In this document: positions 24,631-33,209 of the stretch, one piece after another
Layout of the letters: every line of letters begins with the position of its first letter
How positions within the stretch are numbered: position 1 is the first letter of the stretch
NCBI RefSeq assembly: GCF_000312425.1
Contig: NZ_HE997181.1
Span: 5,669,400-5,733,399, forward strand
Source of the DNA: Reyranella massiliensis 521
Lineage (GTDB): Bacteria > Pseudomonadota > Alphaproteobacteria > Reyranellales > Reyranellaceae
Length of the DNA: 64,000 bases
Direction of reading: 5' to 3'
The notes under the pieces: generated by a model
Told to the model about the DNA's origin: nothing
What the model saw: the letters and a program-made list of their open reading frames with translations, nothing else
Database searches by the model: none
Position numbers and translations under genes: made by a program

Positions 24631-27600
24631 TCAAGATGCCGAGGCGTAAGGCATTGAATTGCTTAGAGTTTCTGCAGAAATTTCCATGAGCCGCGGCGTC
24701 GCTGTCCAGAGCAGGAATGCACGCACCGTGCGGCCGGGATAGATCTGCTGCAGCAGGGCGCGATAAAGCGCGAGCTGGCGTCGATAGGCCAGAGTCACGT
24801 CGTCGGCCGACTGAGGCGGCGGCCGGTTGGTCTTGAAATCGACGATCAGCACGTCGCGCGCTGAAACCGCAAGCCGGTCGACCTGGCCGCTGACCGTGAA
24901 GGTGCCGCGCGGCGTCTTAACGGTGCCGATCAACGGCACCTCGGCACGCGATCCTTCGGCAAACAGGGCCGCATGTTCCGGTGCCTCGGTGACCGCCAAC
25001 ACCTCTGCGGCCCAGCGCTCGACATCTTCTGTCGCGAGGCCGTGCGCGGGTTGTGCCAGGAAATGACGCGCAGCCGCAGCACGTTCCGCAGGCGGCAGCG
25101 CGGGCAGGTGGCGCAGCAGCTCATGGAGCAACAGGCCGCGCTGCCAGCGCCGCGGATCGTCGGTCGCCAGCGGGCTGAAGGCGCGCGGCTCGGACACCGC
25201 CTCGTCGGGCAGCGGCTGCGACGGGGCTAGCGGTGTCGGCGGATCGGGTTCGGCCGGCGCGGGGCGGTGGATCCAGTCCTGCAGCGCGGCGACTTGCGGG
25301 AGCGGCAACTCGCGCTGAGCGGGCTCGGCGATGCGCCCCTCGTTGGCAAGCTCGTAGCCGTCGCCGGTCCAACCGATCTCTGGCAGCAGAGCCGTGAAGT
25401 CGAAGTCGCGTGGTGTAGCGCGCAAGCGCCCGCCATCTGAGGAGGCGCTGCTCGCCTGCAGGCCGGCGGCAATGCGATCGTACCAGCAACCGGGATCCTG
25501 CCGGCGCGTGCCGATCCAGCCGCCGACGTAGAGGCGATCCTCGGCCCGGGTCATGGCGACGTAAAGCAGACGGTTCTGCTCCTGCAGCGAGCGCTTGCGC
25601 ACCTCGGCACGCCATTCGCGCGCGGCCTCGTTGGCGTCGTCGGTACGCGGCAGCCAGAGCCGCGTGTTGCCGTCCTCGGCGGCCAGCAGCCTCTCCGAAT
25701 CGCGCGGCACCCTCGTCGTGTCGGGTAGATAGACGATTGGCGCCTGCAGGCCCTTCGAGGCATGCACGGTGAGGATGCGCACCTCGCGCCGGCGGTTGGC
25801 GTCGAGGTCGCGCTTGATCTCGCCGCCACCCGCCTCGAACCAGCGCAGGAAGCCCTGCAGCGAGCTCGCCTCTATGCGCTGGTACTGGAGCGCGCGTGCC
25901 AGCAATTCGTCGATCGGATCGGAGGCCTCGTGGCCCAGCCGTTCGAGCAGGCGCCGTCGACCGCCCTCGGGGCCGAGCGCCTGGGCAAAGAAGTCGAAGG
26001 GCGTCGTGAGATCGGCGCGTGCCAGCCATTTCGACAGAAGTTCATAGGCTGATGCAAAGGCAGGCTCCATCGCGTGCGCGCGCAACGACCGCCAGAGATG
26101 GCCCGGACGTTTGTAGGCCAAGGTGAAGAGCTGTTCTTCGTCCAACCCAACCAGCGGCGATTTGAGGAGGCAGGCGAGGTTGAGATCGTCCTGCGGCAGC
26201 AGCACGAAGCGGGCCATCGCCAGCAGGTCCTGGATGGCGAGTTCTTCGCCGAGGTTCAGCCGGTCGACGCCTGCAACGGCGATATTGGCCTGCTTCAGCG
26301 CACGTACCAGGGCGTTGACGAAGGCATTGCGGCGGCGGACCAGCACCATGAAATGCCCGGCATGCAGCAGCTCGCCGCCACGCGCTCGCCGCTCCTTGCC
26401 GATCAGGCTGCCGGCGTGGGCGGCGATGAGGCGGGCGAGCCTGTCGTGCGGTGCCAGCATCGAATCGCGCGGAGCCTCCAAGTCGGTCGTATCGGCTTCC
26501 ACTTTTTCGGCGGCAACCAGCGGCCAGAGTTCGACCCTTCCGGGTTCGGTCTTGCGGCTGGAGAAATGCTGCACGTCGAGGTCGGGCTGGGCGACACCCT
26601 CGGCTGCCTCGTCGAGGCTGAACACCCAATCGACGGCGTCGAGCACGGCCGGGGTCGAGCGGAACGAAACGGTGAGCTGGATCGGCACGAAAGGCTTCTG
26701 TGCGACGTCGCTCTTGTCGGCGAACTGGTGCCGCATCTCGGCGAGCTTGCGCGGGTCGGCGCGCTGGAAGCCGAAGATCGACTGCTTGGTGTCGCCGACG
26801 GCGAAGATGGTGCGTTGCCGGTCGACGGCGCCTTCGCCGACGAAGAACTCCTCGGTGAGCTGGCGGATCACCTCCCACTGGTCCGGGTTGGTATCTTGCG
26901 CCTCGTCGACCAGTACATGATCGATGCCACCGTCGAGCTTGTAGAGCACCCAGGAGGCGCGGCCGGCGCCGTCGAGCAGCCGGCGGGTGGCGACGATCAG
27001 ATCGTCATAGTCGAGGACGGCCCGCCGTTGCTTGGCTTTGCCGTAGCGCTGCGTGATGTCGAGGCCGAGCCGCAGCAGGGCTACCGTGAGCTCGACCAGA
27101 GTCGAGCCGCGAGCATGGTTCATGGCGAGGCCGAGCCGCTCCGCTTCATCGCGCAACACGGCGTCGATATCCGACATCAGCTTGACTGCCGCCTTGGTGG
27201 CCAGCGTCTTGCGCACGTCTCCCTTTTCAGTGAAGTAGGCCGGCGCGTAATCGTCGAGGGCCGCATTCCGATCCGGCGCATCGAGCCAGGCGGCAATCCG
27301 ACGGGCCCGTTCCGCGTCCTGCTTGCCGCCGCCGGCGAGCGCCGTCACAGCCGCCCGCAGGGATCCTTCGTCCGGCGTCGTTTCAAACGGCTGATCGCAT
27401 CCCAGTTGCTTCGCCAGACGCCGGCGCAGCCGGTCCAGCCCATCGTTGCCGGCAAGGCGCGCCAGCAGCCAGGCCCGCTCGGTCAGGAGCTTGCCCATCA
27501 GCTCGGCATACTCGGCGATCGAGATTCGCCCGGCGACCGTTGTCAGCGCCGCACTCAGTTCCTCTGGCGCGTCCGGCTGGGCGAGAGCCTCGATCTGGTC

Positions 27601-28095
27601 GTCCTGCGCCTGACGCAGCAGGCTGGCCGCTTCGGCCTCGTCCATCACCTCGAAGCCCGGCGCCACGCCGGCTTCCAGCGGAAAGCGCTTCAGCAGCGCC
27701 TGACAGAACGCATGGATGGTCAGGATGTTGATGCCGCCCGGCGCATCGAGCACGCGTGCGAACAGCCGACGCGCCAATACCTTCTGCTCTGCTTGTGGCG
27801 GCTCATTGATCAGTTTGGTGACCTGTTCCGCCAGTACCGCGTCGTCGGCCATCGCCCAGCGGCCGAGCTGGCTGGCGAGGCGATTGCGCATCTCGGCGGC
27901 GGCCGCCTTGGTAAAGGTGAGGCAGAGGATGCGCTCGGGCCGGACGCCTGCCAGCAGCAGCCGCGTCACGCGATCCGTCAGCACCTTGGTCTTGCCGGTG
28001 CCGGCATTGGCCTCGACCCAGGCGGAATGGCCGGGTGTCGTCGCCTTGCGCTGCTCGCCGCTGGCAAAGGCGATGGGATCGAACGCGTCGCTCAT
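24631..28095 (-). CDS. addA: Double-strand break repair helicase-nuclease AddA
   Basis: Protein of 1154 aa, the UvrD/SF1A helicase plus nuclease subunit of AddAB, which processes DNA ends for RecA. Walker A is ANAGTGKTKV (AGTGKT 31-36), with LTFTKAAAAEMRNR as motif Ia. DEAQDTNPDQWEV (Walker B), GDTKQSIFGFQRA and HASKGLQAP are helicase motifs. The C-terminal nuclease shows LIVDFKTNRPP and YRRQLALYRALL. The start is the ATG at 28095, overlapping the addB stop (ATGA). The same frame stays open far upstream but only through addB. Confidence 0.95.
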   Translation of the reverse strand: MSDAFDPIAFASGEQRKATTPGHSAWVEANAGTGKTKVLTDRVTRLLLAGVRPERILCLTFTKAAAAEMRNRLASQLGRWAMADDAVLAEQVTKLINEPPQAEQKVLARRLFARVLDAPGGINILTIHAFCQALLKRFPLEAGVAPGFEVMDEAEAASLLRQAQDDQIEALAQPDAPEELSAALTTVAGRISIAEYAELMGKLLTERAWLLARLAGNDGLDRLRRRLAKQLGCDQPFETTPDEGSLRAAVTALAGGGKQDAERARRIAAWLDAPDRNAALDDYAPAYFTEKGDVRKTLATKAAVKLMSDIDAVLRDEAERLGLAMNHARGSTLVELTVALLRLGLDITQRYGKAKQRRAVLDYDDLIVATRRLLDGAGRASWVLYKLDGGIDHVLVDEAQDTNPDQWEVIRQLTEEFFVGEGAVDRQRTIFAVGDTKQSIFGFQRADPRKLAEMRHQFADKSDVAQKPFVPIQLTVSFRSTPAVLDAVDWVFSLDEAAEGVAQPDLDVQHFSSRKTEPGRVELWPLVAAEKVEADTTDLEAPRDSMLAPHDRLARLIAAHAGSLIGKERRARGGELLHAGHFMVLVRRRNAFVNALVRALKQANIAVAGVDRLNLGEELAIQDLLAMARFVLLPQDDLNLACLLKSPLVGLDEEQLFTLAYKRPGHLWRSLRAHAMEPAFASAYELLSKWLARADLTTPFDFFAQALGPEGGRRRLLERLGHEASDPIDELLARALQYQRIEASSLQGFLRWFEAGGGEIKRDLDANRRREVRILTVHASKGLQAPIVYLPDTTRVPRDSERLLAAEDGNTRLWLPRTDDANEAAREWRAEVRKRSLQEQNRLLYVAMTRAEDRLYVGGWIGTRRQDPGCWYDRIAAGLQASSASSDGGRLRATPRDFDFTALLPEIGWTGDGYELANEGRIAEPAQRELPLPQVAALQDWIHRPAPAEPDPPTPLAPSQPLPDEAVSEPRAFSPLATDDPRRWQRGLLLHELLRHLPALPPAERAAAARHFLAQPAHGLATEDVERWAAEVLAVTEAPEHAALFAEGSRAEVPLIGTVKTPRGTFTVSGQVDRLAVSARDVLIVDFKTNRPPPQSADDVTLAYRRQLALYRALLQQIYPGRTVRAFLLWTATPRLMEISAETLSNSMPYASAS

Positions 28096-31028
28096 TCCTC
28101 GCCTCCGCCCGACGACGACCATTCGGCGGCGCGCTCGAGATGGGCGTAGTCGTTGAAATGCGGGATGAACTCGGGCCAGGGCAGGGCTTCGTAAGGCGTC
28201 GCGGGATTGCCGAAGTGGGCCACCATCTTGGCGACGAGAGCCATCATCTTCGGCACCAGCTCGTCGCTCGCCTTGATCTCCTTCACCGCACCGCCGTCGC
28301 CGAGACCGTTGGCCTGCCAGTAGGAGAGATGCACGGTGCGGGCCTTGCCCTTGATCTTCTCGAAGCCGCCATCTGTGGCCATTGCCGCTTCGAGCAGGAG
28401 CTGTGGCGCGAACAAGCCCTCCAGTTCCTTGGGCGAAGGCACGCGGCCGGTCTTGTAGTCGATGATCTCCCAGCCGCCGGGCTCGATCTCGTCGATGCGG
28501 TCGGCGCGTCCCCTGATCGTGAGTCCGCCGACCCCGATGGCGCCATCGGTCTCGCCCTCCAGCAACCTGGTGCCGGCAGCACGGCGCGCATTCTCGGTGG
28601 CGATGAACCAGCGAGCCAATCGCTGGAAGCGCGGCCACCAGAACGCCCTTTCCGCCGGTGCGGTGAGAACGGCTTCGAGATGCCTTTCGCCCATCTGCTC
28701 GAAGAGCCGCAACGCATCGGATGGCAGCAGGCCCGACGGATAGGTCTTGAGGAACTCGTCGAGCGCCGCATGCAGGCTGGAGCCACGCTCGGCTGCGCCC
28801 AACTCCTGTTCCAGCGGGTCGAGCGCTTCGAGGTTGAGGATGCGCCGCGCATAGAGCCCGTAGGGGTCGCGCCGCCATTGTTCGATGTCCGATACGGTGA
28901 GCCGTGTCGGCCGCGAGTCGATTGGTGGTGTCGGTCGCGGTCGCGACCGCGGCTCGTAGTAGTCCGACGAATCGAGTTTCTCGGCCCAGGCGAGAAGCTC
29001 GTGGCGGCCACGCTGGATATATTCCGGTGCCGGCCCGCCGCTCTCGGGATCGTAGCCGAACAAGGCATCGAGCCGCGCCAGCCAGCGCGACGGTACGGTG
29101 GGCGCGCCGCCTTCGCGCTCGGCGCGCGTCAGCAGGACCGCTTCGGCTGCGAGGGCCGAGGCAAAATCGTGTGCCGACAGGCCGATGCGGCGCTCGGGCT
29201 GAGGCAGGCCGAGTGCGGCGCGCATCGGCCGGTTGATCCAGGGGCCGGTTTCGACCGAGGGCGGCCAGGTGCCTTCGTTCAGTCCGCCCAGGATCAGCAG
29301 GTCGGCGCGCTGCAAACGCGCTTCCAGTGGCCCCCAGATCGCAAGCCGCGGATGCCGGCCGAAGCGCGGGCGGATGGTTTCCGTGGCCAGCATGGTCGCG
29401 AGCAAGGCCGGCCATTCGCCACCGGAGATCGGCGGCTGGTCGATCCAGGCGTCGCGCAGGCGGGCGAGTGCATCGGCCAGCGCTTCCCCGGCGTCGCCGG
29501 CCCAAAGCGTTTCGGCAGACGCGAGCTTTTCGGCCGTGGCAAGAGTCGCCTCGATCAGCGCATGTGGTGTGGCCTCGTTGGCCATGGCCGCAACCAGGTC
29601 GGCCACGGCGGCATCGAGGCGGTCGATCAGGTCCATGACCTGCCGTCGGTCCGCATCGTCGCCGAATTTCTTCGCCGCGATCAGCTCCTGCAGCTCTTTC
29701 AATCCCGGCGCCGGCTTCAGCCCGCGCAGGACCTTGCGGTCGAGGCGGCGCGCGGCATCGAGCAAGGCAGGACGCGGCAGACCGAGCGAACAGAGCGGAT
29801 GCTTCAGCAGCGCCAGCAGATCGACCGGCGCGAAGCCTGAATCGACGGAAGTCACCAGCGCGCGCAGCAGGGTCGCGGGCGGCGTGTCGGCAAGAGACTG
29901 GCCGGCGGAGTCGTCGACTTCGATGTTCCAGCGCCGCAGCTCGGCGGCGACGCGGCGGGCGAGGTCGCGGTCGGGGGTCACGAGGGCCGCCGTGCGGGCC
30001 TTGGTTTCGAGCGTCTCGCGCATCGCCAGGGCGATCACGACGGCTTCGTGATGGGGCGTCGCGCAATCGGCGCGCGTCACATGGTCGAGGGCGGCGGCGC
30101 TTGGACGGGTCCAGACCTCGCTGGTCTCCGCCGGCCGCATCAGTTCGCTGATCAATTGGCGACGTGCGGCATCGCCCGGCCCGCCTGGCCAATCGGGGAC
30201 CGCACGCCGTTCGAGCTTCAGGGCAGCCAGCAGCTCGCGGAGGCCGAATTGGGGATGGCTGGGTTCGAGCTTGGCCCAACTCCCGTCGTCCATCTCTCGA
30301 TCGAGACCCGGCAGCACGACGGCACCATGTGGCAGGCCGGCGATGACCGACAGAAGTTCGCGGGTCGCGGGCTGCGAGCCGGTCGAGCCCGCGGCGATCA
30401 CTTGCATCGTGGGCGGCTTTTCGCGCCACCGCTCCGCTTGCAGTCGGATCGAGCGTGTGCGGCGGTCGAGGGCGTCGATCTGTCCACGGTCGGCCAGGAT
30501 GGCCGGCCAATGCTCGCCGACGATGGCCAGGAAGCGCAGCGTGCGCTGCCAGTGGCTGGCGAAGTTGCCCTCGACCAGGGTTTCCAGTTTCTCAAACGGC
30601 ACGCCATCGATGGCCAGCTCGTCGAGCAGGCTGGCGAGTTCGCGGGCAAGCTTGAGCGCTTGTGCGGCCGACGGGGCAATGGGCTGATCCAGCTCGTCCT
30701 TGAAGCGGGCGACGAGCCGGGCAAGCAGCGCTTCGCGTTCCGCTGGCGTGATGGCAGGTGGCAGGGCGAGCGCCGTGCTGTCGCCGGAGGCGATTTCCCA
30801 CTCGCCATCGTCGACGTCGCCCAGCGGCGCCATGCGTGGCAGGAGCGTGGGCTTGCCATTGGCGGCGCGCAGGAAGGCCTCGCGCAGGGCCCGCACCGAA
30901 CGGCGGGTCGGTACGAGGATCAGCATGTCGGCCAGAGCCAAGGGATCGCCGCCTTGTTCGGCCAGCACGCCGCGCGCCAGCTCGTCGGCAAAGCGCCGAT
31001 CTATGCCGATCGAGAAGACGCCTTTCAT
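28092..31028 (-). CDS. addB: AddB nuclease/helicase-like subunit
   Basis: Protein of 978 aa, partner of AddA. The N-terminus has LILVPTRRSVRALREAFL, replacing a full Walker A as is usual in alphaproteobacterial AddB. The centre has AIWGPLEARLQRADLLILGGLNEGTWPP. The C-terminal PD-(D/E)XK nuclease shows GWEIIDYKTGRVPS and QLLLEAAMA. The four-cysteine iron-sulfur cluster of Bacillus AddB is not visible. The ATG at 31028 overlaps the murU stop, and the stop overlaps the addA start, so murU-addB-addA are translationally coupled. Confidence 0.93.
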   Translation of the reverse strand: MKGVFSIGIDRRFADELARGVLAEQGGDPLALADMLILVPTRRSVRALREAFLRAANGKPTLLPRMAPLGDVDDGEWEIASGDSTALALPPAITPAEREALLARLVARFKDELDQPIAPSAAQALKLARELASLLDELAIDGVPFEKLETLVEGNFASHWQRTLRFLAIVGEHWPAILADRGQIDALDRRTRSIRLQAERWREKPPTMQVIAAGSTGSQPATRELLSVIAGLPHGAVVLPGLDREMDDGSWAKLEPSHPQFGLRELLAALKLERRAVPDWPGGPGDAARRQLISELMRPAETSEVWTRPSAAALDHVTRADCATPHHEAVVIALAMRETLETKARTAALVTPDRDLARRVAAELRRWNIEVDDSAGQSLADTPPATLLRALVTSVDSGFAPVDLLALLKHPLCSLGLPRPALLDAARRLDRKVLRGLKPAPGLKELQELIAAKKFGDDADRRQVMDLIDRLDAAVADLVAAMANEATPHALIEATLATAEKLASAETLWAGDAGEALADALARLRDAWIDQPPISGGEWPALLATMLATETIRPRFGRHPRLAIWGPLEARLQRADLLILGGLNEGTWPPSVETGPWINRPMRAALGLPQPERRIGLSAHDFASALAAEAVLLTRAEREGGAPTVPSRWLARLDALFGYDPESGGPAPEYIQRGRHELLAWAEKLDSSDYYEPRSRPRPTPPIDSRPTRLTVSDIEQWRRDPYGLYARRILNLEALDPLEQELGAAERGSSLHAALDEFLKTYPSGLLPSDALRLFEQMGERHLEAVLTAPAERAFWWPRFQRLARWFIATENARRAAGTRLLEGETDGAIGVGGLTIRGRADRIDEIEPGGWEIIDYKTGRVPSPKELEGLFAPQLLLEAAMATDGGFEKIKGKARTVHLSYWQANGLGDGGAVKEIKASDELVPKMMALVAKMVAHFGNPATPYEALPWPEFIPHFNDYAHLERAAEWSSSGGGEE

Positions 31029-31717
31029 CCCAGCACGCGTTCCGCCTCGGCCAGCGCCTGCGGCGTGCCGATATGGAACCATTGGCCGTCATGCACCAGT
31101 GCGTGAAGCCGGCCGGCCTGCTCGGCCCGCGTCCACAGTTTCACCAGCGAAAAGGGGCCCTCCGGTGAGCCCTGGAACAGCCGCGAATCGCAAATCGAGA
31201 CGCTGGCGAAAAGATACGGCGCGGTCTCGGCCGTACCGCGATGCCGGGCGCGGCCATCAGGTTCGAGATAGTAGTCGCCGCGGCCGCTCTCTTCGTGACC
31301 GATGGCGGTCGCCAGCGGATGGAGCAGCAGCAGGGCGTCCATACGGCGCGGATCCCACGCAGCTTCGAGGCGGCCCAACATCGAGCTTTCGCCGTCGCGC
31401 CATAGCCCGTCGCCGTTCAGCACGAAAAACGGTGCGTTGCCCAGCAACGGCAGCGCATTGCGAACGCTGCCGCCGGTGTCCAGCAGCCGATCCTCATGGA
31501 GGATGCGGGCGCGGCCGCGCAGGCGGTCGGCGATCTGGCCGCCGAGATGATGGACGTTGATCACGATGTTCTGAACGCCGTGGCGCTGCAGACGATCCAT
31601 CGATCGTTCGAGCATCGAGCGACCCGCCACCGGGATCAGCGGCTTGGGCGTCGAGTCGGTCAGCGGTCGCATGCGTTCGCCGCGGCCCGCTGCCAGGATC
31701 ATCGCCGTCCGGATCAT
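31025..31717 (-). CDS. murU: Nucleotidyltransferase, MurNAc-1-phosphate uridylyltransferase (MurU) type
   Basis: Protein of 230 aa with the sugar-nucleotidyltransferase N-terminus MILAAGRGERMRPLTDSTPK and PLIPVAGRSML; the metal Asp is in FVLNGDGLW. With its upstream neighbour it forms the AmgK-MurU pair known from Pseudomonas, which recycles MurNAc to UDP-MurNAc and bypasses de novo, fosfomycin-sensitive synthesis. The start at 31717 overlaps the amgK stop. Specificity is inferred from pairing; other sugar-1-phosphates are possible. Confidence 0.83.
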   Translation of the reverse strand: MIRTAMILAAGRGERMRPLTDSTPKPLIPVAGRSMLERSMDRLQRHGVQNIVINVHHLGGQIADRLRGRARILHEDRLLDTGGSVRNALPLLGNAPFFVLNGDGLWRDGESSMLGRLEAAWDPRRMDALLLLHPLATAIGHEESGRGDYYLEPDGRARHRGTAETAPYLFASVSICDSRLFQGSPEGPFSLVKLWTRAEQAGRLHALVHDGQWFHIGTPQALAEAERVLG

Positions 31718-32718
31718 GGCGCACCGAAATGGCGCAGGGGAGGAGGCAGCATCCTGTCGACCCAGCTTCGCAGGGGTGTCAGGGCCTCGTGTTGCAGCGC
31801 GTGCTCGAACATGCGCCACACGCGCGGCAGATATTGCAGATAGTCCGATTTGCCGTCGCGTTTCAGCAACCGCACGAACACGCCGATGATGCGGGCATGA
31901 CGCTGCGCCGCCATGACGGCGAAGCCGGTGCGAAAGCCCACGGCGTCGGCGATGCCCGCGCCGCCGATGTAGCGGTCGAGGCAGGCCGCCTGGACCGCGG
32001 GCGTCACGTCGCGGCGGGCATCCTCGATCAGCGAGACGAGGTCGTAGGAGGGATGGCCGCGCTGGGCATCCTGGAAGTCGAGCAGGCCGCAGGCCTTCAC
32101 ACCAGGCCGTGACGGCAGCCAGAGCAGATTGTCCTTGTGGTAGTCGCGCAGCAGCAGTGCATCGTCGGCAGGGGGCACGGCCGCCAGGCATTCCCGCCAG
32201 GCCGCGATGTAGCGTGCCGTCTCTTCCGGCGGCGTCGGCTTGCCGGTTGCGGCCGGCAGGTACCATTCCGGCAGCAGCATTGCCGCTTCGATCAGGGCCT
32301 CGCCGGCATAGGCGCCGATGTCCGAGAGGGCCGCAGGGGCGCCGGCCCGGTAGAGTTCGACCAGCACATCCGTGGCGCGCCGATAGAGTTCGCTCTCGTC
32401 GCCACCGGCGGCCAGCACGCGGGCGTAGGTATCGTCGCCGAAATCCTCCAGCAGCAGGAAGCCGTGTTCGGGATCCTCGGCCAGGATCTGCGGTGCGCTG
32501 AGGCCGAGGCGGATCAGGTGTCGGGCGACGCGCACGAAGGGCCGGACATCCTCTTGCGGCGGCGGGGCATCCATGACGACCGCGGATTCGCGCGGCCGGA
32601 TCAGCCGGTAGTATTTGCGGAACGAGGCGTCGCCGGCCAGCAGGCGTTCGCCGGCATTGCCCCAACCGGCAGCGCGCACGAACTCGGCACGCAGTCGAGT
32701 GCGTTCAGATGTCGCCAA
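31714..32718 (-). CDS. amgK: Anomeric MurNAc/GlcNAc kinase (AmgK) type, APH fold
   Basis: Aminoglycoside-phosphotransferase-fold kinase of 334 aa. The catalytic loop is LLRDYHKDNLLWL and the metal Asp is in LLDFQDAQRGHPSYDLVSL. LLLEDFGDDTYAR is typical of the AmgK/COG3178 group. The TTG at 32718 follows GGGAGAGG at good spacing; another in-frame TTG at 32736 is possible. It overlaps the tsaE end by 14 bases and murU by four. It would phosphorylate recycled MurNAc at C1 for MurU. Confidence 0.82.
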   Translation of the reverse strand: MATSERTRLRAEFVRAAGWGNAGERLLAGDASFRKYYRLIRPRESAVVMDAPPPQEDVRPFVRVARHLIRLGLSAPQILAEDPEHGFLLLEDFGDDTYARVLAAGGDESELYRRATDVLVELYRAGAPAALSDIGAYAGEALIEAAMLLPEWYLPAATGKPTPPEETARYIAAWRECLAAVPPADDALLLRDYHKDNLLWLPSRPGVKACGLLDFQDAQRGHPSYDLVSLIEDARRDVTPAVQAACLDRYIGGAGIADAVGFRTGFAVMAAQRHARIIGVFVRLLKRDGKSDYLQYLPRVWRMFEHALQHEALTPLRSWVDRMLPPPLRHFGAP

Positions 32719-33148
32719 AACGGGCCTCTCCCTCAAGTGTGGCGCGCCGTCCCTCGCCCTCGATGGCGAGCCGGACGGTAAGCCGATCGCGCGGCAGCAG
32801 CGGGCCCAGCCGCTCCGGCCATTCGACCAGCGCCACGCCCTCGGCGCGCGCTTCCTCCCAGCCCAGCTCGAACACCTGCTCGGGTTGCTCCAGGCGATAG
32901 AGGTCGAAATGCCACCACGAGACGCCGGGCGTCTCGTAGATCTCGACTAGCGTGAAAGTCGGGCTGGGCACGATCAATTCGGGATCACCGGCGGCGGCGC
33001 GCAGGATGGCGCGGGCCAGGGTCGTCTTGCCGGCGCCGAGGCCGCCCTCGAGGGCCACGACGTCGCGGGGCCTGAGGCGGGCGGCCAGGGCGGCGCCCAG
33101 CCGCTCGGTCGCGGCTTCATCGGCAAGGGGCAAAGAGAAAGTCGGCAT
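32705..33148 (-). CDS. tsaE: tRNA threonylcarbamoyladenosine biosynthesis ATPase TsaE
   Basis: Protein of 147 aa that works with TsaB and TsaD to make t6A37 on ANN-decoding tRNAs. Walker A is GGLGAGKTTLARAIL (about 35-49). VPSPTFTLVEIYE and HFDLYRLEQPEQVFELGW are invariant TsaE motifs. The ATG lies inside a perfect 12-bp hairpin, an unusual position. The gene follows ahcY by 61 bases and overlaps amgK. Confidence 0.94.
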   Translation of the reverse strand: MPTFSLPLADEAATERLGAALAARLRPRDVVALEGGLGAGKTTLARAILRAAAGDPELIVPSPTFTLVEIYETPGVSWWHFDLYRLEQPEQVFELGWEEARAEGVALVEWPERLGPLLPRDRLTVRLAIEGEGRRATLEGEARFGDI

Positions 33149-33165
33149 CTTTCGATGCCGACTTT
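33138..33165 (-). terminator. 12-bp perfect hairpin with GAAA loop, enclosing the tsaE start codon
   Basis: On the minus strand, AAAGTCGGCATC pairs with GATGCCGACTTT around a GAAA tetraloop. The downstream arm contains the tsaE ATG (33148-33146) and is followed by TCTCTTT. It lies 45 bases past the ahcY stop. It could terminate ahcY transcripts or hide the tsaE start. A weaker hairpin (33190-33213) covers the ahcY stop itself. Confidence 0.55.
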
Positions 33166-33209
33166 TAGCATGTACGCCCCTGTGGGCAGCTAGGCGCCTG
33201 AAGGCGTTC

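Noticed and set aside
26074..29840. Plus-strand open frames of 600-690 codons opposite addA/addB
   Set aside because: No domain or ribosome site; antisense frames of the helicase-nuclease genes.
28096..30510. Upstream extension of the addA frame to nearly 2000 codons
   Set aside because: The extra 800 codons are a shadow of addB. The AddA N-terminus with its Walker A begins at 28095 next to an ATGA overlap.
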